Source: Terrimonas_A sp036262095 (GTDB lineage Bacteria > Bacteroidota > Bacteroidia > Chitinophagales > Chitinophagaceae). From it: DNA of 14,121 bases. The notes under the pieces are model-generated. The model saw nothing but the letters and a program-made list of their open reading frames with translations, was not told the origin of the DNA and made no database searches. Every line of letters begins with the position of its first letter. Within the stretch, counting starts at the first letter, position 1. The stretch is taken from positions 1 to 14,121 of the forward strand of contig DATAJQ010000035.1 in the NCBI GenBank assembly GCA_036262095.1, read 5' to 3'. Shown here one piece after another: positions 1 to 7,596 of the stretch. The translations under genes and the position numbers were made by a program.

Positions 1-602
1 ATAAAAGCAGGCGTGTCTTTACAAAGCACGGTTGTTTTACCCAGGATCAGATCGCCGTAATGCATCAGGAAGCTGATCACTTCAGGATCTGTATGTGGTG
101 TGGGTATGATCTCCAGCAAACGCAGGTAGCGTGGAGGGTTGAAAAAGTGAGTGCCGCAGAAGTGTTTTTTGAAATCATCCGTTCTTCCTTCTGCCATCAG
201 GTGAATGGGAATACCGGATGTATTGGAGGTAACAAGCGTTCCCGGTTTCCGGAACTGCTCCACCTTATCGTAGATCAGTTTTTTTATATCGAGCCTTTCC
301 ACCACCACTTCAATGATCCAGTCGCAGGAAGCAATATCCTTCATGTTATCATCGAAGTTGCCGGTAGTAATTTTTTTGATCACATCTTTGGTGTAAACCG
401 GCGATGGATTGCTTTTCACCGCTGCTGTCAGTGCATCATTCACGAGTTTGTTCCGCTCTGCAGGTTTGGTACTATCCGTTGCTTCTTTAGGAACCATGTC
501 CAACAACAAAACCTGCACGCCCACGCCTGCAAAATGACAGGCGATCCTTGATCCCATTACCCCGCTACCTAGTACAGCCACTTTTTTAATGATCCGGTTC
601 AT
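1..602 (-). CDS. 3-hydroxyacyl-CoA dehydrogenase (FadN-like), N-terminal part; runs off the window
   Basis: The gene starts at the ATG at 602-600 and its 3' end lies outside the window; 200 codons are visible. It should oxidise L-3-hydroxyacyl-CoA to 3-ketoacyl-CoA with NAD+ in fatty acid beta-oxidation, in the cytoplasm. The N-terminus MNRIIKKVAVLGSGVMGS carries a Rossmann GxGxxG loop (residues 12-17) followed by a hydrophobic strand ending in Asp35. The family signature HFFNPPRYL is at residues 152-160, with His152 as the expected catalytic base and Glu164 in RLLEIIP as its partner. The visible end, KDTPAFI, matches the family's DTPxFxxNR region. The start resembles Bacillus FadN, in which an enoyl-CoA hydratase domain follows; whether this protein has that second domain cannot be seen. 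Family assignment is firm, exact subtype is inference. Confidence 0.93.
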   Translation of the reverse strand, partial: MNRIIKKVAVLGSGVMGSRIACHFAGVGVQVLLLDMVPKEATDSTKPAERNKLVNDALTAAVKSNPSPVYTKDVIKKITTGNFDDNMKDIASCDWIIEVVVERLDIKKLIYDKVEQFRKPGTLVTSNTSGIPIHLMAEGRTDDFKKHFCGTHFFNPPRYLRLLEIIPTPHTDPEVISFLMHYGDLILGKTTVLCKDTPAF

Positions 603-618
603 ATAGCATTTTTAAAAT

Positions 619-650
619 TAGTTAGCTAAACAACTATTTCGGATACCGAA
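619..650. promoter_or_regulatory. Candidate operator: two palindromes upstream of the dehydrogenase gene
   Basis: Two inverted repeats lie 17 to 48 bases before the dehydrogenase ATG. The first, TAGTT-N8-AACTA (619-636), encloses the perfect 8-base palindrome TTAGCTAA (622-629). The second is TTCGG-ATA-CCGAA (638-650). An 18-bp A/T-rich palindrome of this shape is typical of MarR-type sites, and MarR or TetR regulators often control fatty-acid-oxidation genes, but no regulator gene is visible here. The assignment is inference from symmetry and position. Confidence 0.4.
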
Positions 651-699
651 GTTAGGTGTTTTAGGTTATATTAACTAGGCTGTTGGTTTAAAATAGTAG

Positions 700-811
700 T
701 CGATGGCCGATGTTCGGATGGCCGAGTGATAGTGCGAAGAGAAGAATTGGCAATAGTTCATTCTTATAACGGAAGTAGCCGGCCATCGGCCATCCGAACA
801 TCAGCCATCGA
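700..811. repeat. Hairpin element 1: heptad-array inverted repeat
   Basis: The arms 700-725 and 786-811 are complementary over 26 bp with a single non-Watson-Crick position (C708 against A803, which becomes a G-U pair in minus-strand RNA). They enclose a 60-base loop. Each arm is made of 7 to 8 base units: GATGGCC (702-708), GATGTTC (709-715), GGATGGCC (716-723). The loop contains a smaller 6-bp inverted repeat (AAGAAT 742-747, ATTCTT 760-765). The right arm ends 5 bases from the stop codon of the AsmA-like gene, so minus-strand transcripts reading past that stop would fold into this stem. It may act as a terminator or mRNA-end structure, or be an inserted repeat. Confidence 0.85.
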
Positions 812-816
812 TCAGT

Positions 817-3800
817 TCAATAACTGGCAATCCGGATTTTCCTATGTTTCCGCATATACCGGTTCAGTTGCCGCCTGTTCTTTCCCAGGCCCACACTGCT
901 TCCCACACCACTGAGTGTGATCTTTACGAGATAGTTCAACGCAGAGCGGTCGTGCAAGCGGATAAAGAAAACCGTTCCTTTCCTATCCGTATTCTTATTC
1001 CTCAGAATAGTATTCACCAGAGAATTGACAGCGCCTCTGAAAAAGGATTTTTTTTCCTGGTTGGGTTTTCCGTTCAATAATACTTTCAGATCGCGGTAAA
1101 CCATGATCATTTCTCCATACGCTACCTGGTCATTTCCCGTAACATCCATAGTCATTGTGTCAAGATAGCCGGATTTCAACGTTGCACCGGCCAAAGGCCC
1201 CAATGCATGATTCAATACTTTGAGATCGGCTTTTCCCATTTGCAGCTGCATCACGAAGCCTCCTGCTGTATCTGTGTATGATCCTTTTGTTTGCAAAGCC
1301 GTGAACACTGAATCTTCCAGGTAGGCAGTGGCCTTTATAGAAAGGCTGTCGGTAGCAGTGGCCCCATAATTACGTATGGAAGTGATCAGTCCATTCAAGC
1401 GGTTCACGTGTATCCAACCTGATGCTTCAGTTTTTTCATTATACTCACCGTATTTGACCCAGGCATTACGAAGCAGTAATGAATCAATGGATAGTTTTGC
1501 GGGGAACATTTTCAGATGATCAACAGGGAGGGGGCGCACGATGCCCGGCTCCCTGGGAAGATGTTTATCACGGAAATCATCGAGCCTTGCATTATCAACT
1601 GAAATGCTGCGCATATCAAGGACAGTGTCTTTTAGAAACCGCTCCAGGTTCACCCCATTAATATTGACCCTGCCGGTTTTTACAATGGCATAGTCGATCT
1701 GGTAAGGATGTGTTTTTACAAAATCTTCCTGGCTTTGCACCGGCCGGTAAGAAAATGAATCTAAAAAAAGACCCTGTGTGTTCTTATCAAAATTGATATT
1801 GTGCCATTCAAACCGGTTATGATTGTTCTGGTAATTACCTGTAATTTCTTTCAGTGTGAAATTCGTGTTATGTTTTATAAGCTCATACATGTTCAGCAGA
1901 AGCGAAGAACTGATAGTAAGATCATTCAGCTTTGCGGTAGCGATAACCAGTTTTCCCGCATTCTTATCAATGCTGTCGAGAATGAAATTCCTGGCAGAGA
2001 GTTGTGCCAGCTTACCTTTCCAGTCCCAGGCTCCGGCTTCATTTTTATGAAAAGCGAGTTTTTCTGCTTCTGCTGATAACTGCCCTTCCCGTGTATTGAA
2101 GGTTTTTCCTTTTTTATTCCTGAAGGAAAAATGGTCTATTAAAAAAGATAACCGCCCGGCTTTAAGGCCGGGGCCTTCGTTACTGGTCGTTAATTGGTCC
2201 AGCTCCAGGAAATTATCATCAGCACCTTTCCATACCAGCCAGCCTGTTTCATTTTCTCCCTGCTTCCGTATGTAAATATCTGGTTGCTGTATGCGCAGTT
2301 TGCCAATACTGATCATTGGCCATTTCGCCGGCTCGCGATCCGTTTCCTCTTCTGCCTCGCCTGCCAGGTACATATTTGCCAAAGGCTTGTTGATGGAAAG
2401 AGACTCGATCCGGAAATCTTTATTGATCAGGGAATTGATATCTGCCATCATGTTGGCAGAAGGAATTTGTATACTCACAGAATCATGGTCGCCCTGCTGT
2501 GCATACCGGATATTTTCCAGTGAAGAGGGTTGTTTATCTGCAATATCGAACTGGTCAACCTGTAACAGAGAATATTTATTTTTTAAAGTAAGGCCATTAC
2601 CTGTTGCTGCAAAGCCATCCAGTTGCCATTTCTTTCCTGCTGTTGAAAACGCTTTAGCGGAAACTGTCTGCAGGTAAAGCGAAATATCATTAGGTGGGGA
2701 ATGGATATTGAGCGCCGTTTTTGATCCATTGATATTTTGGATAGTAATATCACCTGGTTGCTGGCCGGAGGAAGATGACTGCGTTGTAATATCCATCGAA
2801 GCCCCATCCCATTTCACTCCTCCAAGCAATAATTGTTTTTGCTTTTCATCTACCAGCATGGAAAGAATGGAAATATTCTTTGCCAGTATTGACAACTGAC
2901 CTTTCTTCCTGATATTGATCGATGCTGCTTTCAGTTGGTTGCCTGCACTGGTCAATGCCATATCTTCCATTTCGGCCTCCAGCCCATCCATTGTGAAAGA
3001 TCCCTTCTGGAAAGTCAGCATATTCACAGCTTGTTGTATGCCTGTAAGATTTCGGGATTTCATTAGCTGTTGAGCTGTGACAAAACTTGTAACATTATCC
3101 AGTTGCAGTTTTGCATTATTCCTGAAATCCAGGTTCAACTGCCCGTTGATGATATTCAGGTTATGCAATTGCAATAATTTATTTACTTCCTGTAAGGCTT
3201 TAAAAACATCTCCTTTACCATTCCCGCTGCGGCTGAGATCATAATTGATAACAGGTTTATACAATACGATCTGTTCTGCTTTCAACCGCCTGTCGAATAC
3301 AAGGTGGTCCCACGACAAACCATACAATTCAAACTGCGGCATGGCGACCCGGTTCAACGCTTTCCCGTTTTTATATTCTTTGTAGGCAAAATTGCTCAGG
3401 CTGATACGGTTGTTTATTAAAAGAATACTGTCAAACTGTACAGAGAAAGCACTGTCGCGGACAAAATTCTCAGAATTGCGGATGGCCATGGCAAAGCGTT
3501 CTACTGTCAATGGCCTGGGCGCATCTTTTTTGATGCGTAATCCCTGCATCTCAAAATTGTTGTGTGTGGAAACAAAGGAGCTGGGATGCCCCTGGCGAAC
3601 GGTATTGATATCAAAAGAACCGTTCTCCACTATCACAAATTTTAATTGCAGATCACCTGTTAATTGTTGTACCAGCTCATCCAGTCTTGGTGTATTGACC
3701 GTTGGCTCATCATCTTTCAGGTTTACATTCAATGCGAATCGTGGATTGATGCAATACACGGAATCGGCTTTGATCAGTTCGCTTCGATATAAAGTGTCAA

Positions 3801-4644
3801 AGTCGATATTGGTCATTTTCAGTTTATCGAAGAATACAGTGAAGGAGCTGTTGCCGCTATCCCCTTTGTTCGCTGTGATAGTACAACTGTCAAACTCTGC
3901 CAGTTTGTGTTGAAGGTTAATGCGAAAATTGCTGAAGCTAAGTCGGTGCCGTCCATCCGGGAAAAAGATATCCTGATGGGTGGTTTGCAGCGCAATATTA
4001 TCACTGAAGAGTATTTTATTCCGGCTTTGCCCCTGCGCACTGTCTACCCGCAGATTGTCCAGGTGGAAATAGATATTGGAGATGGTGACCGGTTTTTCAT
4101 CAGCGGCGGGATCGGCTTTGTTGACCATGGAAAACTTCCCGTTATTGATCTGGAACCTGTCTACTTCCAGTACTTTCAATGCATCGCGGATAGAATTGTA
4201 CACTCTTCCCATTTCCTGGGGGATGGAAAGGGCTTCTCCGTCTTTTTTATTGTCAGGAACGCGTAAACTGGTTACAGTGATGACCGGATTCACCAGTTTT
4301 AATGAATCGATCAGAAATGTCTTTTCAGCGATAAGCGGGTAAAACTTTTTCAACCGCAACTGTAAACGCTCCACCTCAATGCGGTAATTGTTGGGAGATG
4401 TGGAGTCATCCGTGGTATAGAAAACGGCTTTCCGGAGCTCCATTCTTTTTTTGAACCAGTTGTAGCTGAATTTTTCCACCTGAAGCTTCAGCTTTCCATT
4501 GGATTGACGGTTTACCAGCTCAGCAAGGATATCTTCAGCATGATTTACAAACCAGAAATGAAACCCCAGCAGTATGCCTACCACAGAACCGGTAACAATG
4601 GCGATTATTTTGAGTAGTTTTCGGGATATACCTATTGCCGTCAA
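817..4644 (-). CDS. AsmA/TamB-like membrane-anchored protein, 1275 residues
   Basis: This is a very large protein with one N-terminal membrane segment (about residues 9-32, KIIAIVTGSVVGILLGFHFW) and a long remainder rich in alternating beta strands and Asn/Asp/Lys turns. That pattern is seen in AsmA-like proteins of Bacteroidota, which sit in the inner membrane, extend into the periplasm as a beta-rich groove and are linked to lipid transport or outer-membrane homeostasis. The C-terminus is strongly basic (RRQLNRYMRKHRKIR). I see no catalytic motif. The only usable start is TTG at 4644-4642: an in-frame TAA lies six codons upstream, directly after an in-frame ATG. The gene is 100 bases downstream of the YbjN-like gene on the same strand. 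The fold class is inferred from overall pattern, not from a sharp motif. Confidence 0.75.
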   Translation of the reverse strand: MTAIGISRKLLKIIAIVTGSVVGILLGFHFWFVNHAEDILAELVNRQSNGKLKLQVEKFSYNWFKKRMELRKAVFYTTDDSTSPNNYRIEVERLQLRLKKFYPLIAEKTFLIDSLKLVNPVITVTSLRVPDNKKDGEALSIPQEMGRVYNSIRDALKVLEVDRFQINNGKFSMVNKADPAADEKPVTISNIYFHLDNLRVDSAQGQSRNKILFSDNIALQTTHQDIFFPDGRHRLSFSNFRINLQHKLAEFDSCTITANKGDSGNSSFTVFFDKLKMTNIDFDTLYRSELIKADSVYCINPRFALNVNLKDDEPTVNTPRLDELVQQLTGDLQLKFVIVENGSFDINTVRQGHPSSFVSTHNNFEMQGLRIKKDAPRPLTVERFAMAIRNSENFVRDSAFSVQFDSILLINNRISLSNFAYKEYKNGKALNRVAMPQFELYGLSWDHLVFDRRLKAEQIVLYKPVINYDLSRSGNGKGDVFKALQEVNKLLQLHNLNIINGQLNLDFRNNAKLQLDNVTSFVTAQQLMKSRNLTGIQQAVNMLTFQKGSFTMDGLEAEMEDMALTSAGNQLKAASINIRKKGQLSILAKNISILSMLVDEKQKQLLLGGVKWDGASMDITTQSSSSGQQPGDITIQNINGSKTALNIHSPPNDISLYLQTVSAKAFSTAGKKWQLDGFAATGNGLTLKNKYSLLQVDQFDIADKQPSSLENIRYAQQGDHDSVSIQIPSANMMADINSLINKDFRIESLSINKPLANMYLAGEAEEETDREPAKWPMISIGKLRIQQPDIYIRKQGENETGWLVWKGADDNFLELDQLTTSNEGPGLKAGRLSFLIDHFSFRNKKGKTFNTREGQLSAEAEKLAFHKNEAGAWDWKGKLAQLSARNFILDSIDKNAGKLVIATAKLNDLTISSSLLLNMYELIKHNTNFTLKEITGNYQNNHNRFEWHNINFDKNTQGLFLDSFSYRPVQSQEDFVKTHPYQIDYAIVKTGRVNINGVNLERFLKDTVLDMRSISVDNARLDDFRDKHLPREPGIVRPLPVDHLKMFPAKLSIDSLLLRNAWVKYGEYNEKTEASGWIHVNRLNGLITSIRNYGATATDSLSIKATAYLEDSVFTALQTKGSYTDTAGGFVMQLQMGKADLKVLNHALGPLAGATLKSGYLDTMTMDVTGNDQVAYGEMIMVYRDLKVLLNGKPNQEKKSFFRGAVNSLVNTILRNKNTDRKGTVFFIRLHDRSALNYLVKITLSGVGSSVGLGKNRRQLNRYMRKHRKIRIASY

Positions 4645-4744
4645 GAGGCGGACATTTTACATGAATTTACTCAAATCCCGTGCATTAAACAATAGTGAAG
4701 TGACAAGGGAATGTTAATGGTTGATAGAGTGCGGTTTTGAGGGT
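4645..4744. other. Gap between the YbjN-like and AsmA-like genes
   Basis: These 100 bases separate two minus-strand genes. I see no clear TAnnTTTG box and no hairpin terminator. Just before the TTG start of the AsmA-like gene lie an ATG-TAA pair in its frame (4662-4657) and a four-codon ATG...TGA frame (4655-4641) whose stop overlaps the TTG. Confidence 0.5.
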
Positions 4745-5182
4745 TTAAGAGGCAAGCATTTCTTTTTTCAGGAAAAGATCGAGTTTGCCTGCCCAGAATC
4801 CCAGGTCCCTGATAAGATTGATCATTTCAGTATAATCCATTCCTTCAATATTCCTTTCGGTTACAGCACATAATATTCCTCTCGATTCGTCGGCAGTGAG
4901 TTTATAACCGAGATAAGTGGCATTGATGGCCAATGCGGTTTTATACAGCATGAATTGTTTGGGAATATCCCTTGGTATTGCACAAAGTGGTGACATGCAT
5001 CGGATAAAGATCTGCTGTTCCTGTTCAGGGTTCTTTTGTGCAGTGAGGAATACTTCGATGGTAGAACTGCCTTGCACGAAATACCAGGCACCTGTTTGTT
5101 GGTTGTAAATATCGTCAGCGTTTACACCAATATCGGCGCACAAATGCCGGATGTATTGTTTTACTGTTTCGATAGAGGTCAT
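4745..5182 (-). CDS. YbjN-like domain protein, 145 residues
   Basis: This small acidic, probably cytoplasmic protein has no signal peptide or membrane segment. It starts with an amphipathic helix (TSIETVKQYIRHLCADIGV), continues with a beta sheet (GAWYFVQGSSTIEVFLTA, then QQIFIRCMSPL) and ends with helices (FMLYKTALAINATYLGYKL and YTEMINLIRDLGFWAGKLD). This helix-sheet-helix order, with a sheet strand reading roughly as 'I.I..PL' and a helical segment of small residues after it, resembles the YbjN/type III chaperone-like fold annotated in many Bacteroidota as a YbjN domain. The molecular function of that family is not settled. The ATG at 5182-5180 is the first start in the frame and the length fits the family. 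It lies 80 bases downstream of metG and 100 bases upstream of the AsmA-like gene, all on the minus strand, so co-transcription is possible. Confidence 0.62.
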   Translation of the reverse strand: MTSIETVKQYIRHLCADIGVNADDIYNQQTGAWYFVQGSSTIEVFLTAQKNPEQEQQIFIRCMSPLCAIPRDIPKQFMLYKTALAINATYLGYKLTADESRGILCAVTERNIEGMDYTEMINLIRDLGFWAGKLDLFLKKEMLAS

Positions 5183-5262
5183 AAATGCCTGGTTAAGGTT
5201 TTATGCAAGGCAAACTCTTATCGCTGCAAATTATTGTCCGGCCCCTGGCTTTTACAACCGAA

Positions 5263-7371
5263 TTAACTTACAGACGATCCGTTTGCAGTTGCCTCATCCG
5301 GATTCACAAACTTCAGCTTTCCATTGTCTTCAGCCATCAGTATCATGCCATTGCTTTCAATGCCCCTCATTTTCCGTGGAGCAAGATTGGCAACCACTAC
5401 TACCTGTTTCCCGATAATAGCGGAAGGCTCAAAATGCAAAGCAATGCCTGATACAATGGTCCTTTTTTCAAAACCAAGGTTCACTTCCAATTTGAGCAGC
5501 TTATCTGCTTTTGCCACTTTTTCTGCTGCAGTGATAGTGCCAACTTTAAGATCGAGTCTGGCAAAATCATCATATTGTATTTCCGCTTTGGCTGCGGGTG
5601 TTTCTTCAGGTTGTTCGTTTACGGCTGTTTCAAGGGGTTTAACTAATCCTGCTTTTAATTTTTCTACCTGTGCAATGATCTCGCTATCCTCGATCTTCCT
5701 GAATAATAGTTGCGGCTCTCTCAGGCTGTATCCCACACTCAGCAATTTCATGCTGCCGGCATTTTTCCATTCAAGCATCTTGTCTACCACTTTCATCTTG
5801 TGCAGCATTGATTTGGCTGTGTTGGGCAGGAAAGGATTGATCAGTATGGCGAGGTTAGCTGTCAACTGTAAACAAATATGCAAGCAGTTGTCGATCTGCT
5901 TTTGCACTTCAGGCCTGGCAGCCAGTTCTTTCGCCAGTATCCATGGTTCTTTTTTCTGCATGTACTGGTTGCCTTTGCGGGCCAGGTCGATCACTTCATA
6001 CAGAGCTTCGCGGAACCGGTATTCTTCGAGCAGGGAAGTTACTGTGTCTTTAGTGTTGCTGATGGCCGTGATGAGTTGTTTATCTTCTTCATCGATCAGC
6101 TCATTATGGAATGGAGGTACTTTCCCATTGCATAGTTTATGCATCAATACAAAAGTGCGGTTTTCGAAATTGCCGAATATATCTGTGAGCTCGCTTTTGT
6201 AAGCCTGTTGAAAACCTTTCCAGGTAAATTCACTGTCTTTGGTTTCCGGTGCTATCTGCGTTAAATAGTAACGCAGTGCATCTACCATCTGTCCGCCGCC
6301 ATTTTCCTTTTTCACGAAATCGTTAATGTAGTCACGCATTTCCAGCTTCCAGTTCCTGCTCGTGCTCATTTTATCTCCTTCGAGGTTCAGGAATTCATTT
6401 GCCGGTACATTGGCTGGTAATATATCACCATGCAGTTTCAGCATCACGGGGAAGATGATGCAATGGAACACGATATTGTCTTTGCCAATAAAATGTACAA
6501 GTTTCGTGTCCTTATCCTGCCAGTAAGGTTTCCAATCTTTATCATGGTCAAGTGCCCACTGCTTGGTGGCGCTGATATAACCGATCGGCGCATCAAACCA
6601 TACGTACAATACTTTTCCTGCTGCATCGGGCAATGGCACTTTCACGCCCCAGTCAAGATCGCGGGTAACGGCTCTTGGCTGCAGTCCGCCTTCGATCCAG
6701 CTTTTGCACTGGCCCACCACAGTCGGCCTCCAGTCATCCTTATGATCTTCCAGTATCCATTTCCGTAAAAAATCTTCATGCTTGCCCAATGGAAGATACC
6801 AATGAGTGGTCCTTTTCTTTATAGGCTTGCTGCCGGTTAATGTGCTTACGGGGTTGATCAGTTCATCAGGGCTCAGGGAAGTGCCGCAGCGTTCGCACTG
6901 ATCGCCATAAGCGTTTTCATATCCACAGTTGGGGCAGGTGCCTTTTATATAACGGTCGGCCAAGAATGTTTTGGCTTCCTCATCATAATATTGTTCAGTC
7001 TCTTTTGTTTCCAGTTCGCCACGGTCATTGAGGTATGTGAAGAATTCCTGGGCTGTTTCATGATGCAAAGGGGAACTGGTGCGGTGATAAATATCAAAGG
7101 AGATAGACAGGTCTTCAAAATCCTGTTTCATCGCTTCATGATATTTATCGATGATCGCCTGCGGCGTGGTGCCTTCTTTCATTGCCTGGATGGGAATAGC
7201 GGTGCCATGCTCATCACTGCCGCACACAAACACCACATCTCTTTCCTGCGCACGCAGGTAACGGACATAAATATCTGCAGGAATATAAGCGCCGGCCAGA
7301 TGCCCCACATGTTTCAATCCATTGGCATAGGGCAGGGCAGACGTGATCAGGTATCGTTTCGGGGTCGTCAT
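5263..7371 (-). CDS. metG: Methionine--tRNA ligase with C-terminal tRNA-binding domain
   Basis: The protein charges initiator and elongator tRNA-Met with methionine in the cytoplasm; it is 702 residues. The class I core begins KRYLITSALPYANGLKHVGH, with the HIGH-type motif HVGH at 21-24, and the KMSKS-type motif appears as KMSTS at 334-338. The zinc knuckle CPNCG...CERCG uses Cys146, Cys149, Cys159 and Cys162. An anticodon-binding helical domain follows (roughly 390-560). The last 107 residues (from about 596) form an EMAPII/Trbp111-type tRNA-binding domain, with DFARLDLKVG at its start and NLAPRKMRGIESNGMIL near its end; it serves for dimerisation and tRNA binding in the E. coli enzyme. The frame stays open upstream to 7536, but that extension translates hairpin element 2, so the ATG at 7371-7369 before TTPKRYLIT is the real start. 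Confidence 0.98.
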   Translation of the reverse strand: MTTPKRYLITSALPYANGLKHVGHLAGAYIPADIYVRYLRAQERDVVFVCGSDEHGTAIPIQAMKEGTTPQAIIDKYHEAMKQDFEDLSISFDIYHRTSSPLHHETAQEFFTYLNDRGELETKETEQYYDEEAKTFLADRYIKGTCPNCGYENAYGDQCERCGTSLSPDELINPVSTLTGSKPIKKRTTHWYLPLGKHEDFLRKWILEDHKDDWRPTVVGQCKSWIEGGLQPRAVTRDLDWGVKVPLPDAAGKVLYVWFDAPIGYISATKQWALDHDKDWKPYWQDKDTKLVHFIGKDNIVFHCIIFPVMLKLHGDILPANVPANEFLNLEGDKMSTSRNWKLEMRDYINDFVKKENGGGQMVDALRYYLTQIAPETKDSEFTWKGFQQAYKSELTDIFGNFENRTFVLMHKLCNGKVPPFHNELIDEEDKQLITAISNTKDTVTSLLEEYRFREALYEVIDLARKGNQYMQKKEPWILAKELAARPEVQKQIDNCLHICLQLTANLAILINPFLPNTAKSMLHKMKVVDKMLEWKNAGSMKLLSVGYSLREPQLLFRKIEDSEIIAQVEKLKAGLVKPLETAVNEQPEETPAAKAEIQYDDFARLDLKVGTITAAEKVAKADKLLKLEVNLGFEKRTIVSGIALHFEPSAIIGKQVVVVANLAPRKMRGIESNGMILMAEDNGKLKFVNPDEATANGSSVS

Positions 7372-7377
7372 AGTCTG

Positions 7378-7385
7378 CAAAAGTA
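7378..7385 (-). promoter_or_regulatory. Candidate -7 promoter box of metG (TACTTTTG)
   Basis: On the minus strand the sequence TACTTTTG matches the Bacteroidota -7 consensus TAnnTTTG exactly and ends 6 bases before the metG ATG. No TTG at the usual -33 distance is visible; that spot overlaps the edge of hairpin element 2. If used, the transcript would have almost no leader. Confidence 0.35.
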
Positions 7386-7409
7386 CCGGAATTATGGGTG
7401 AAAGAGAAA

Positions 7410-7552
7410 CGTTGACCGTTGACCGATGGCCGAATGGCCGATGGCTGAATGGCCGATGTTCGATGATCGAGTGGTCGGGGGATAAGGGACTACTGGCTCC
7501 GGCTTGCGCGATAACGGCCATTCGGTCATCGGCCATCGGTCAACGGTCAACG
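7410..7552. repeat. Hairpin element 2: heptad-array inverted repeat
   Basis: Arms 7410-7433 and 7529-7552 are perfectly complementary over 24 bp. Skipping one 8-base unit (7432-7439) lets 7440-7455 pair with 7515-7530 over 16 further bp, where the two imperfect positions (G7444/T7526, T7446/G7524) are both wobble pairs in plus-strand RNA. The left arm is an uninterrupted series of 7 to 8 base units: GTTGACC, GTTGACC, GATGGCC, GAATGGCC, GATGGCT, GAATGGCC, GATGTTC, GATGATC, GAGTGGTC (7411-7476). The words GATGGCC and GATGTTC are shared with hairpin element 1. It sits between the divergent metG and carboxypeptidase genes and occupies most of their 225-base gap. Confidence 0.88.
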
Positions 7553-7561
7553 ACCCTTCCC

Positions 7562-7592
7562 TTGAGATAACCAACAACTTGAATTAATTTAG
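7562..7592 (+). promoter_or_regulatory. Candidate promoter of the L,D-carboxypeptidase pair
   Basis: TTG (7562-7564), 20 bases, then TAATTTAG (7585-7592) fits the Bacteroidota layout TTG-N17-23-TAnnTTTG with one mismatch. It would place transcription start almost on the ATG at 7597, so either the leader is nearly absent or this is a chance match. It begins 10 bases past hairpin element 2. Confidence 0.3.
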
Positions 7593-7596
7593 TTCA

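Noticed and set aside
60..551. Open plus-strand frame of 163 codons
   Set aside because: It is antisense to the dehydrogenase gene, whose motifs are unmistakable on the other strand.
700..811. CRISPR array or phage attachment site
   Set aside because: There are no equal-length direct repeats with unique spacers, no cas or integrase gene, and the structure is an inverted repeat.
5324..6202. Open plus-strand frame of 292 codons
   Set aside because: It lies entirely antisense to metG, is Ser/Leu-rich as expected for a shadow frame, and has no recognisable domain.
7372..7536. N-terminal extension of metG by 55 codons
   Set aside because: The extension translates hairpin element 2 into a repetitive HSAIGHRP-like string, and MetG homology begins exactly at the ATG at 7371.
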